Shown one piece after another: positions 8,030 through 15,389 of a stretch of 32,048 bases of DNA. Position numbers and translations under genes: made by a program. The notes below the pieces were generated by a model, which saw only the letters and a list, made by a program, of their open reading frames with translations, did no database searches and was not told the origin of the DNA. Every line of letters starts with the position of its first letter. Positions within the stretch are counted from its first letter, which is position 1. The DNA lies in contig CANJMQ010000048.1 of NCBI GenBank assembly GCA_947475225.1, positions 1 to 32,048 of the forward strand, written 5' to 3'. The DNA is from Bradyrhizobiaceae bacterium. Its GTDB lineage: Bacteria; Pseudomonadota; Alphaproteobacteria; Rhizobiales; Aestuariivirgaceae.

Positions 8030-9016
8030 TTGTCGCAATCACCGGGCGAGGCGGCTGGCGCGGCGGATGCACCCATTGATGTGGTCATCACCTGGGTCGA
8101 TGACCAGACCCCCGGATACCGCGATCTGCTGAAGGCGCACGCCAACTCCGTTCCGGACCTTGACCCCTCCCGCACGCGGGACAACCTGGAGATCTTGCGC
8201 TACGGGCTGCGCGCGCTGGAGCGACACGCCCCCTGGGTCAACCGCGTCTTCCTGTTCACCTGCCGGCCGCAGGTTCCGGCCTGGCTCCACACCGCGCACC
8301 CGCGCCTCACCGTGGTCCACCACGACGAGGTGATCCCGGCGGCACTGCTTCCCACCTTCAACTCCTTCGCCATCATCAGCCACCTGCACCTGATCCCCGG
8401 CCTGTCCGACACATTCCTCTACCTCGAGGACGACATGCTGTTCCTGAGGGACGTGAGCCTTGCGGATTTCCGCGCCCCTGACGGCAGGCCGCTGGTGTTC
8501 GAGAAGGGACCCGTGACGCCGCGCCATGACACCATCCGCAACCCGGCCGCCGAACGTCCCTGGAACCTCGCGCTGGCCGAATCGAACCAGCTCCTCGACG
8601 CAGCCTTCGGCAGCACGCAGCGCGGCTACGTGAACCACGTGCCACTCCTCATCGACAGGCCGGCATGGAAGGAAATGACGGAGCGCTTTTCGCAGGCCTT
8701 CGATGTCACCTGCCGGTCGCGCTTCCGCGCCACGGGCAACGTCGCACCGGAATATCTCTATCCGCAGCTGATGCTGGCCGAAGGCCGGGCGGTGCGGGCC
8801 AGCCCGCAACTGCTGCGCGAGAGTTGCGGGTACATTCCGCTCGAGGATTTCTGGCCGGTCACCGCCCTCGCGCTGTGGCGGGCGCGGCAACGGCAGCCGA
8901 AATGGGTGACGCTGAATGACAATTTCGGCAACAGCCCGAGCCGCATCACCGAGCGCATGGCGCGCGACTTCCTGCGCCGCGCCGGCTCTCAGCCCTCGGC
9001 CTTCGAGCGGGCGTGA
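8030..9016 (+). CDS. Stealth family sugar-phosphate transferase
   Basis: The 328-residue protein shows the four Stealth conserved regions: CR1 IDVVITWVDDQTPGYRDLL near 16-34, CR2 from RDNLEILRYGLRALERHAPW to YLEDDMLFLRD (about 50-145), CR3 NHVPLLIDRPAWKEM near 205-220, and CR4 WVTLNDNFGNSP near 290-302. Stealth proteins transfer hexose-1-phosphate from a nucleotide sugar, as in bacterial capsule polymerases and the GlcNAc-1-phosphotransferase. The start is TTG at 8030, preceded by GGAAGG nine bases upstream. The last 28 bases overlap the 3' end of the convergent GT4 gene. It could add a sugar-phosphate to the glycolipid proposed for this region; the acceptor is unknown. Confidence 0.88.
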   Translation: MSQSPGEAAGAADAPIDVVITWVDDQTPGYRDLLKAHANSVPDLDPSRTRDNLEILRYGLRALERHAPWVNRVFLFTCRPQVPAWLHTAHPRLTVVHHDEVIPAALLPTFNSFAIISHLHLIPGLSDTFLYLEDDMLFLRDVSLADFRAPDGRPLVFEKGPVTPRHDTIRNPAAERPWNLALAESNQLLDAAFGSTQRGYVNHVPLLIDRPAWKEMTERFSQAFDVTCRSRFRATGNVAPEYLYPQLMLAEGRAVRASPQLLRESCGYIPLEDFWPVTALALWRARQRQPKWVTLNDNFGNSPSRITERMARDFLRRAGSQPSAFERA

Positions 9017-10143
9017 CGGGCCATCGCGGCGCGATAGAAGTCCTCGAAGTCGCCGATCCTCCGATGCACATCAAACTGCAGCGCATGGGCGCGCCCCCAT
9101 GCCGACAGCGCTGCCCGCTCGCCCGGATCGGCCAGAAGAGCGGCAATCCGCCGCGCCAGCGCCACGCCATCGCCAGGCGGCACCAGCAGGCTCGCACCCG
9201 GCCCCGTGAGGACGGTGCGGTAGCCCGCATTGTCCGCACCGATAATGGGCGTACCGCTGGCCAGCGCCTCGGCCAGCACGATGCCGAAACTCTCGCCGTA
9301 AAGCGCTGGTGATACGGCCAGCGTCGCCTCACTCAGCAAGCGCAGCTGCTCTGCCTGCGACGGCGATGGAATGAAATCGATCCAGTCCGCACCCAGCCGC
9401 TTCTGCATCGCCAGCACGACGTCGCGCAGGTCGCCATCGCCCGCCACCACGAGGCGCGGGCGGGCCATGCCGGCGGGCAGCGCCACGGTGCCGGAGGCAA
9501 GAAGGGACGCGGCGTCGAGCAGCACCTGCACGCCCTTGCGCGGCTCCAGCCGGCCGAGGAAGAGGATGGAGGGTCGCGCCGCCGTCACCTTTTCAGTGGC
9601 GAAGAACGACGCCAGATCGGTCACCGGCGGCAGCACCACGGGCGTCACGCCGGATGCGCCGGGCCGCAAGTGGGCGCGTGGCGCGTCCGACACCGCAATC
9701 GCTCCGTCAAGGCGCTGCAGCAGGTAGCGGCTCAGCACCTTGAAGAGGTTGCGCAGCATCGTGCCCGTCACGCCGGACGGCGGCGTGTCGTGGAAGGTGG
9801 CCACCCGGGTCACATCCAGCCGGCGGAACAGCTGCCAGGGCATCAGCGGGTCCCAGGGGGTGTGGAAGTGCACCACGTCCGGCTGCCACGCGCGCAGGGC
9901 ATCCACCTTGCGGGACAGGTCATCCGCCGCGGCCCACGTCACCTCGAAGCGGGTCCCGGCGAAGGCCACGCTGCGCATGGCGCCGAGCCGCCAGACGGCG
10001 GGCTGCGCGGGGCTGGGCGCTCCGGGCGCGATGATCAGTGTGTGGTGGCCGCGCTCGCTGAGGGCAGCGTCCAGTGCATGCATGTTGCGCTGGACGCCGC
10101 CGTGGCGGTCGGGGTCATAGGGGCAGACCTGAACAATTCTCAT
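8989..10143 (-). CDS. GT4 glycosyltransferase resembling PimA
   Basis: The 384-residue GT-B enzyme opens with MRIVQVCPYDPDRHGGVQRN, close in layout to the mycobacterial phosphatidylinositol mannosyltransferase PimA (MRIGMICPYS..PGGVQ). Other shared landmarks are VVHFHTPWDPLMP, VATFHDTPP, AIAVSDAPR, ILFLGRLEPRKGVQVLL and YGESFGIVLAEALASGTPII, with the E-x7-E pair near residues 282-290. GT4 enzymes use activated sugars with retention. PimA moves mannose from GDP-mannose to the inositol of phosphatidylinositol. The likeness is from memory and many GT4 enzymes share parts of it, but an inositol-1-phosphate synthase and phosphatidyltransferase in the same region make a phosphatidylinositol acceptor reasonable. 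It is followed on the same strand, 18 bases from the stop of the oxygenase gene, so both may be one transcript. Confidence 0.85.
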   Translation of the reverse strand: MRIVQVCPYDPDRHGGVQRNMHALDAALSERGHHTLIIAPGAPSPAQPAVWRLGAMRSVAFAGTRFEVTWAAADDLSRKVDALRAWQPDVVHFHTPWDPLMPWQLFRRLDVTRVATFHDTPPSGVTGTMLRNLFKVLSRYLLQRLDGAIAVSDAPRAHLRPGASGVTPVVLPPVTDLASFFATEKVTAARPSILFLGRLEPRKGVQVLLDAASLLASGTVALPAGMARPRLVVAGDGDLRDVVLAMQKRLGADWIDFIPSPSQAEQLRLLSEATLAVSPALYGESFGIVLAEALASGTPIIGADNAGYRTVLTGPGASLLVPPGDGVALARRIAALLADPGERAALSAWGRAHALQFDVHRRIGDFEDFYRAAMARHARSKAEG

Positions 10144-10161
10144 GACCGGGGCTGGGCCGCG

Positions 10162-10914
10162 CTAGACCTTGTATTCATAGACCTTGCCCGCTTCGCGCTC
10201 GCAGTCGGGCGGGAAGCTCTTGCGCTTGTCGGCGTAGTACTGCACGCGCCAGTCGCCTTCGGAGGCGCGGTTGTAGGTGATGTAGAGAACCCGCCGCGGG
10301 TCGGACGTGTTGTTGGGCGCGGAGCGGTGCGGCGCATAGGAATCAAAGAAGATCGCGTCGCCCGGGGCGGTTGGCACGGATATGAAGTCCATGCCGCGCA
10401 TCTGCCCGGCACTCAGCGGCTTCCACAGGTCGCCGATGAGCCCGCGGTCGTGGTGGCCCGCCACCATCTCGAGGCAACCGTTCTCGAGCGTGCAGGGATC
10501 GACGCTCACCATGGCGGTGATGTGAAACGCCGAATACTTGCCCCAGTCGGCCTGGGCATCCTGGTGCGGCTCGAAGCCAGCACCTCCCGGCAGCTTGAAA
10601 TTGATCTTCTCCTTGAACAGCACCGCGTCCTCGCCAATCAGCTGCGCGCTGACGCCGCGCAGTTGGGCGCTGTCGCACAGGCGGCGGAAGCCGTCATGAT
10701 AGGGACAGAAATTCTCGATGCGCTGCAGCAGGCGGGACCCGTCACCGCGCGACGTTTCGAAATACTTCATCGCCTGCCCGGGCGTCTCGGGCCAGGCCTC
10801 CACCTCATCCGTCCAGCGGATGAGATCGGCAAGCTCCCGGCCCGTGAAAAGACCCCGCGCGACAAAATAGCCGCTGCTCCGGAACTGGTCGAAATCCTGC
10901 TGGTTCAAGTCCAT
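10162..10914 (-). CDS. phytanoyl-CoA dioxygenase (PhyH) family Fe(II)/2-oxoglutarate oxygenase
   Basis: The 250-residue protein has the non-heme iron triad of PhyH enzymes: H117-x-D119 (in FEPHQDAQADWG) and H196 (DSYAPHRSAPNN), with R207/R208 placed to bind 2-oxoglutarate. Related enzymes hydroxylate acyl chains, small amines or 2-aminoethylphosphonate (PhnY). ATG at 10914 is chosen because the protein then starts at MDLNQQDFDQFRSSGYFVAR, the normal family N-terminus; the frame is open to 11175 but that part runs across the divergent nucleotidyltransferase. It is divergent from that gene and upstream of the PimA-like gene on the same strand. The substrate is unknown; a modified head group or acyl chain of the local lipid is possible. 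Confidence 0.85.
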   Translation of the reverse strand: MDLNQQDFDQFRSSGYFVARGLFTGRELADLIRWTDEVEAWPETPGQAMKYFETSRGDGSRLLQRIENFCPYHDGFRRLCDSAQLRGVSAQLIGEDAVLFKEKINFKLPGGAGFEPHQDAQADWGKYSAFHITAMVSVDPCTLENGCLEMVAGHHDRGLIGDLWKPLSAGQMRGMDFISVPTAPGDAIFFDSYAPHRSAPNNTSDPRRVLYITYNRASEGDWRVQYYADKRKSFPPDCEREAGKVYEYKV

Positions 10915-11014
10915 GAATTGACACGCCGCGATCTTGACTTGACAGTCGGTGATGCTACAGCCACGCCAAGCTTTGTCGAGCAATTTGTTTTCTCTTTCAG
11001 GCACGGACCGCAGG
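10915..11014. promoter_or_regulatory. divergent intergenic region with clustered TTGAC boxes
   Basis: This 100-base gap separates the minus-strand oxygenase and the plus-strand nucleotidyltransferase. On the plus strand it has three -35-like boxes: TTGACA at 10918, TTGACT at 10934 and TTGACA at 10939. None has a strong -10 partner at standard spacing; TACAGC at 10956 is the best. A plus-strand promoter here is likely but its exact position is not settled, and it argues against the GTG at 10949 as the start of the next gene. Confidence 0.3.
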
Positions 11015-11752
11015 GTGGCAATCGAGCAGGCACTGATACTGGCGGCAGGGCGCGGCGTCCGCATGGGGCCGCGCGGCCAGAACATTCCCAAGGGCTTCAT
11101 CGAGGTCGGTGGCACGCCGATCGTCGCGCGTTCGCTGTCACTCCTCGCCGCCGCAGGCATCCGTGAGGTCACCATCGTGACCGGCCATCTCGCCTCGTAC
11201 TACGATCAGTTGGCCCCGCCCGCCGGGCTTTCGCTCAGCTGCCTGCACAATCCGCTGTTTGCCGAGAAGGGCAGCTTCGAGAGCCTGCGCGTCGGCCTTG
11301 CCGCAATGACGGGCCCGTTCCTGCTGCTCGAGTCGGACATCCTCTACGAGGCCCGCGCGCTCGACGCCGTGCTTGACACGGGTCACGACGACCTGATCCT
11401 CGCCTCGGGGCCAACCGGCGCTGGCGATGAGGTCTATGTCTGGGCCGACCGCCACGAAGGCTCGCCGCGCTTTCGCGGCATGTCGAAGCAGCGCGCGGCG
11501 CACGCCGATGAACCCTTCGGCGAACTGGTCGGCATCCTGAAGATGTCGGAGCGCCTGGCGGGGGATCTCGCCGCGCACGCGGCGGAGGCGAAGCCCGACG
11601 CCGACTACGAAAGCGCCATCGTCCGCGCCGCGCGCCATCGTCCCATCACCTGCCACCGCATTGATGACCTGCTGTGGGGCGAGATCGACGACGAGGCAAT
11701 GCTGGCGCGGGTCGAGACGCATCTCTGGCCGCGCATCGTCAGCGCAGGCTGA
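11015..11752 (+). CDS. nucleotidyltransferase of the LicC/PntC (phosphocholine / aminoethylphosphonate cytidylyltransferase) sort
   Basis: The product, about 245 residues, is a sugar-nucleotidyltransferase-fold enzyme. It has the nucleotide loop LAAGRGVRM near 9-17, the catalytic lysine in PKGFIEVGG near 25-33, and FLLLESDILYE near 102-112, whose aspartate binds metal. NPLFAEKGSFESL and SGPTGAGDEVYV recall enzymes that activate phosphocholine or 2-aminoethylphosphonate with CTP (LicC, PntC). Inositol-1-phosphate cytidylyltransferase is another member of the fold, and a nucleotidyltransferase also sits in the Bacteroides inositol-lipid cluster. GTG at 11015 puts the start right at the family N-terminus; GTG 10949 or ATG 10952 would add 22 or 21 residues. 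It is convergent with the ABC transporter gene with a 10-base gap. Confidence 0.78.
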   Translation: MAIEQALILAAGRGVRMGPRGQNIPKGFIEVGGTPIVARSLSLLAAAGIREVTIVTGHLASYYDQLAPPAGLSLSCLHNPLFAEKGSFESLRVGLAAMTGPFLLLESDILYEARALDAVLDTGHDDLILASGPTGAGDEVYVWADRHEGSPRFRGMSKQRAAHADEPFGELVGILKMSERLAGDLAAHAAEAKPDADYESAIVRAARHRPITCHRIDDLLWGEIDDEAMLARVETHLWPRIVSAG

Positions 11753-11762
11753 AGCGGGAATA

Positions 11763-13439
11763 TTACGACGCCGCCTCGACCAGCGGCGCACGCGGCTGCT
11801 CGGTCATCCTGCCGTTCTCGAAGGTGATCACCCGGTCGCAGCACTCGAGCCAGGCGAGGTCGTGGGTGGAGACCACGATCGTCTTGCCCTGCTGCTTCAG
11901 CGAGGGCAGCAGCGTGCGGAAGAAGTAGTCGCGCTTCTCGGGGTCCTGGTCGGCGACGAACTCGTCGAGCACCAGCACGTTGCGATCCTCGAGCAGGGCG
12001 ATGGCGAGCGCCAGGCGTCGCCGTTGACCGGCCGAAAGATCAAGGCGGCTGATGCCCTCGCTCCTGATCTGCGTGACGCCGGTGAGGCCGACTTTCTCGA
12101 CCGCCTCGTCCGCCACCTCCGGCGTCACATGCTCGAGGCCGTAGAGCTGCCGGAACACGTGGAACTGCGTGAAGATCGCCGAGAACTGGGCGCGGTAGCC
12201 GTCCATGTCCTCGGGCGCGAGAACCCTGCCATCGACGGCGATCTCACCCGCCGTCGGCTCGAGCAGACCGCACAGCACGTTCATGAAGGTCGTCTTGCCT
12301 GAGCCGTTGCTGCCGACGAGAAACAGCACTTCGCCGGCATTGAGCTCTAAATCAAGCGGACCGAGCGCGAAGCTGCTGGTCTCTCGCGAGGCATAGCGCG
12401 TCTCGATGCCGCTGAGCGTGATCTTGCGGAAAGCCGGCGCCCTATCGACCACATTGTAGGTCGATGGCTTGTCCACAGCGCGCTCGATGGCATTAAGCTC
12501 GCGTGCCAAGTCATCGATGCGGAGGTAGGAGACGAGCGTCCCGATCACCGACGGGTAGCTGGCCACGATCTGCTCGAAGGGCGTGAGCGAGAACAGAACA
12601 AGGGTCAAGAGCTGGAAGGTGATAACAGACTCCGTCTTCACGAGGTAGGGCACAAGGAAGACGATGCCTGCAAGCAGCAGGAACTTCAGTCCATGCACGG
12701 CCGATTCACCGGTCTCGTAGATGATGTTCACCTTGATGAGCAGCTGGCGCAGCCGCTCCAGCACGCGACCGAGGTCACCCCGGAAGCTCTGCCGGCGCCA
12801 CTGGTGCAGCCGCAACTCGCGGAAGCCGCGCAGCATCTCCGAGACACGCTCGAAGTAGGCGACCTCGAGGCCACGCGCGTCATCGTTGAGCTGCGCCATC
12901 TTCTTCTGCTGTAGGTGATAGGAGAGCGAGCCGCCCACCATGACGAGGATCGCAAAGAAGCCGGCGATCCAAGAGTAGTAGAACACCTGCGGGATGGCGA
13001 TGCACAGGAAGATGACGGCCGGCAGCAGGTTGAGGACGGTGCTGGTAAAGCCCGCGACGGCGCTCACGTCGGTGGTGAGGATGTGATAGATCGTGCCGTG
13101 CTCGCGGCGGTCGATGAAGCTCGGCTGCGCCTTGAGGAGCCCGCCGATCAGCTTGAGCCTCACGCTGTTCACGACCTGCGTCGTCACCACCGTGACGAGG
13201 ATCTGGTAGAAGAAGGTGGAGGCGATCACCACGAAGAAGGTCAGCGCGAACATCGGCAGCCAGTAGGAAATGGTCACGTCGACGGGGGCGGCGGCTGCCT
13301 TGTTGACGACCATCATCACCCAGTCGCGCGACATGCCGGCAACCAGCGCGAGGAACATCGCGAGATACTTCAGCCGCTGCGGCGCATTCGACCACAGGAA
13401 CTTCAGCATGGGGATCAGTTGCTTGAAAAGACTGTTCAC
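11763..13439 (-). CDS. ABC exporter, fused permease-ATPase of the PvdE/SyrD (cyclic peptide export) sort
   Basis: The 558-residue half-transporter has six predicted membrane helices over residues 20-320, then an ATPase. Walker A GSNGSGKTT is near 373-381, the signature LSAGQRRRLALAIALL near 465-480, Walker B NVLVLDEF near 486-493, the D-loop DQDPE follows, and the switch histidine is in STHDLAWLE. The phrases YRAQFSAIFTQFHVF and VADQDPEKRDYFFRTLLPSL match the PvdE/SyrD subgroup, which moves peptide siderophores and lipopeptides across the inner membrane. No peptide synthetase is seen here, so the cargo is more likely a product of this region, such as a glycolipid; that is inference. Half-transporters of this sort act as homodimers. 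Confidence 0.87.
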   Translation of the reverse strand: MNSLFKQLIPMLKFLWSNAPQRLKYLAMFLALVAGMSRDWVMMVVNKAAAAPVDVTISYWLPMFALTFFVVIASTFFYQILVTVVTTQVVNSVRLKLIGGLLKAQPSFIDRREHGTIYHILTTDVSAVAGFTSTVLNLLPAVIFLCIAIPQVFYYSWIAGFFAILVMVGGSLSYHLQQKKMAQLNDDARGLEVAYFERVSEMLRGFRELRLHQWRRQSFRGDLGRVLERLRQLLIKVNIIYETGESAVHGLKFLLLAGIVFLVPYLVKTESVITFQLLTLVLFSLTPFEQIVASYPSVIGTLVSYLRIDDLARELNAIERAVDKPSTYNVVDRAPAFRKITLSGIETRYASRETSSFALGPLDLELNAGEVLFLVGSNGSGKTTFMNVLCGLLEPTAGEIAVDGRVLAPEDMDGYRAQFSAIFTQFHVFRQLYGLEHVTPEVADEAVEKVGLTGVTQIRSEGISRLDLSAGQRRRLALAIALLEDRNVLVLDEFVADQDPEKRDYFFRTLLPSLKQQGKTIVVSTHDLAWLECCDRVITFENGRMTEQPRAPLVEAAS

Positions 13440-13692
13440 GTTTCTGACGCTGGCTCTGCCCCGTTCATGCGATCTTGTCCGGCGTCGTCACCTTGCCGAA
13501 TTTCGCGGCACTTGATAGACACATGTGCGGGTGCCCACAATAGCCAGTTTTTTTGAGCGATCTCCCGGGCCGCCCCTAGGCGGTCGGGGCGCCAGCCGAG
13601 GTTCGCCACGTCCGGCAATATGCCGCCGGTGCCTTGGGCTTCGACACGGCCTCCTCCCCAAGGCCTCGTTCGACGGACGTTTCGAGGCCTGA

Positions 13693-14083
13693 GGCTTCAT
13701 CGGAGAATTCGTATACGCGCTCGAAATCCACCATGCTCTCGACGTTCTGTCCGGTCGCTTCGCGGCGCATCCGATCAGCATGCAGAATGTCTACGGCAAC
13801 AACACTTTTGACGCCGGCCGCAACACCGGAATCATCACCCGGAACGCCGATGGCGCACGCATGCGGCTCATGCAGAAAAGCCAGAACCACGACGGCGAAG
13901 GCCTCCAGCCCATGTGGATCACCGAACTCACGCCGAAGCGATTCGTGGAAATACACACTATATCAATCGATTGCCTTCCCGGCATCGAAACAGGCTTCCC
14001 CCTTCGATCACGCCTCGCGAGGCGGTGATGTAATCGCTTACGACACCCGCGACCACGCCAAGTGGCTGCCCCGCTCAATCTGA
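13693..14083 (+). pseudogene. possible decayed gene upstream of ino1, not recognised
   Basis: Between the ABC transporter and ino1 lie about 850 bases without a clear gene. A plus-strand frame open from 13693 to 14028 has G/C-rich third positions and protein-like content (MQNVYGNNTFDAGRNTGIIT, MRLMQKSQNHDGEGLQPMWI). After about 14000 the coding look passes to another frame, reading FDHASRGGDVIAYDTRDHAK and ending at 14083. No clear start with a ribosome site is seen. A reverse frame over 13576-13956 is also open but its composition looks like an antisense shadow. The simplest reading is a remnant with at least one frameshift. I do not recognise its family. The stretch 13440-13692 holds only a small hairpin (CCGCC-CCTA-GGCGG at 13570) and no gene I can support. 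Confidence 0.3.
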
Positions 14084-14123
14084 AATAAATTACATGCCCC
14101 AATTGTAGTCAGCGTTTCGTCAG

Positions 14124-14276
14124 CTTTGGTTGGCCAAAGTCGCGCCACTTCGCTACAATCCCAGCAAATCATCAACCAGCCGCCGGCGCGGGAGTGCAGC
14201 GCAGATCTGCGATCAGCCGCTTGTCTTGCCAGACAATCTGTGACAGTTGTCTGAATAACTCAAATATGAATACTTT
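14124..14276 (+). promoter_or_regulatory. inverted repeats and promoter candidate upstream of ino1
   Basis: Two perfect 6-4-6 inverted repeats precede ino1: CTTTGG-TTGG-CCAAAG at 14124-14139 and TTGTCT-TGCC-AGACAA at 14221-14236. A third TTGTCT copy at 14247-14252 can serve as a -35 box, with TACTTT at 14271-14276 as -10 after 18 bases. The repeat overlapping the promoter looks like an operator, but the regulator is unknown. The DNA around 14253-14280 is much more AT-rich than its surroundings, as expected for a promoter. Confidence 0.4.
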
Positions 14277-14291
14277 TTTGCGAGGGATACC

Positions 14292-15380
14292 TTGATTCGC
14301 ACGGCTATCGTGGGCGTTGGTAATTGCGCCAGTTCACTCGTTCAGGGTGTTCACTACTGCCGCGCCAAGGGCACGTCCGCCGTCGGTGTACCGTTTCCAA
14401 AACTCGGCCCTTACGTTCCGGGCGACATCGAATTCGTCGCCGCCTTCGACATTGACGGCCGCAAGGTCGGCCGGGACCTCTCGGAAGCCGTGTTCGCGGC
14501 CCCGAACTGCACCGCAGTCTTCCATTCGGACCTGCCCAGGATGAACGTCTCGGTGGGCCGTGGCCCGAGCCTCGACGGCATGACTGCCTTCCTTCACAAT
14601 CAGGCGCCGCAGCGCAGTTTCGTTCCGAGTGCCTCGCCGGAGCTTTCTGCGGCTGAAGTCGTGTCCGCCCTGAAGGCGGCGCGTACCGAAGTCGTCATCA
14701 GCTTCCTGCCCGTTGGATCGCAACAGGCGAGTGAGTTCTATGCGGGCTGCGCGCTGGAGGCGGGTGCTGCCTTCGTCAACGCCATCCCGGTGTTCCTCGC
14801 CAGCAACCCGACGTGGGCCAGCGCCTTCAAGCAGCGCGGCCTGCCGATCCTCGGCGACGACTTCAAGGCGCAGGTCGGCGCCACCATCGTCCATCGCACG
14901 CTCGCACACCTCTTCGACATGCGCGGCGCCGTGCTCGACCGGTCCTACCAGCTGAACGTCGGCGGCAACACCGACTTTCTCAACATGATGGATCACGACC
15001 GCCTGATCAGCAAGCGCGAGTCGAAGACGGAGGCCGTGCAGTCCGTCCTCGAGAACCGTCTGTCCGACGAGAATGTCCGCATCGGACCCTCCGACTACGT
15101 TCCGTGGCTCAATGACCAGAAGGTCGGCTACGTGCGCCTCGAGGGCCGGCTGCTCGGGGGCGTTCCGATGAACATGGAAGTGAGGCTCTCGGTGGAGGAC
15201 TCGCCCAATGCCGCCGCCATGGCCATGTCGGCAATCCGCTGCGCCAAGATTGCGCTCGACCGCAAGCTGTCTGGCGCCATCTGGGAGGCATCCGCCTTCC
15301 TCTTCAAGCATCCCCCGCGCCAGGTTCCCGATGACGAAGGCCACCGCCTGATCATCGACTTCGCCGAAGGCAGGCTCTGA
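14292..15380 (+). CDS. ino1: myo-inositol-1-phosphate synthase
   Basis: The 362-residue protein begins IRTAIVGVGNCASSLVQGVH, the NAD-binding loop of inositol-1-phosphate synthases of the short actinobacterial/archaeal kind. Further landmarks are EFVAAFDIDGRKVG, VVISFLPVGSQQASEFYAGC, FVNAIPVFLASNPTW, GLPILGDDFKAQVGATIVHR, LNVGGNTDFLNM and SKRESKTEAVQS; the lysines in the last two blocks are active-site residues in the family. The enzyme turns glucose-6-phosphate into inositol-1-phosphate using bound NAD. The start is TTG at 14292, with GAGGGAT about seven bases upstream. It heads a plus-strand operon with the SDR (9-base gap) and CDP-diacylglycerol synthase. Together with the phosphatidyltransferase at 5.8 kb it is the main reason to propose an inositol phospholipid pathway. 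Confidence 0.95.
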   Translation: MIRTAIVGVGNCASSLVQGVHYCRAKGTSAVGVPFPKLGPYVPGDIEFVAAFDIDGRKVGRDLSEAVFAAPNCTAVFHSDLPRMNVSVGRGPSLDGMTAFLHNQAPQRSFVPSASPELSAAEVVSALKAARTEVVISFLPVGSQQASEFYAGCALEAGAAFVNAIPVFLASNPTWASAFKQRGLPILGDDFKAQVGATIVHRTLAHLFDMRGAVLDRSYQLNVGGNTDFLNMMDHDRLISKRESKTEAVQSVLENRLSDENVRIGPSDYVPWLNDQKVGYVRLEGRLLGGVPMNMEVRLSVEDSPNAAAMAMSAIRCAKIALDRKLSGAIWEASAFLFKHPPRQVPDDEGHRLIIDFAEGRL

Positions 15381-15389
15381 CGCCCGACC

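Noticed and set aside
9670-11166. 498-codon plus-strand open frame
   Set aside because: Antisense to the GT4 and oxygenase genes and out of frame with the nucleotidyltransferase; high GC makes long shadows.
11763-13439. Peptide siderophore or lipopeptide cluster
   Set aside because: Only the exporter supports it; no adenylation, condensation or precursor gene is seen in the window.
13570-13583. CCGCC-CCTA-GGCGG hairpin as terminator
   Set aside because: Short stem with no T-run after it on either strand.
11015-15380. Archaeal-type di-myo-inositol-phosphate (osmolyte) pathway
   Set aside because: It would need an inositol-1-phosphate cytidylyltransferase/synthase pair; the phosphatidyltransferase lies with a PgpA phosphatase and CdsA, which suits a lipid better. 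It cannot be fully excluded.
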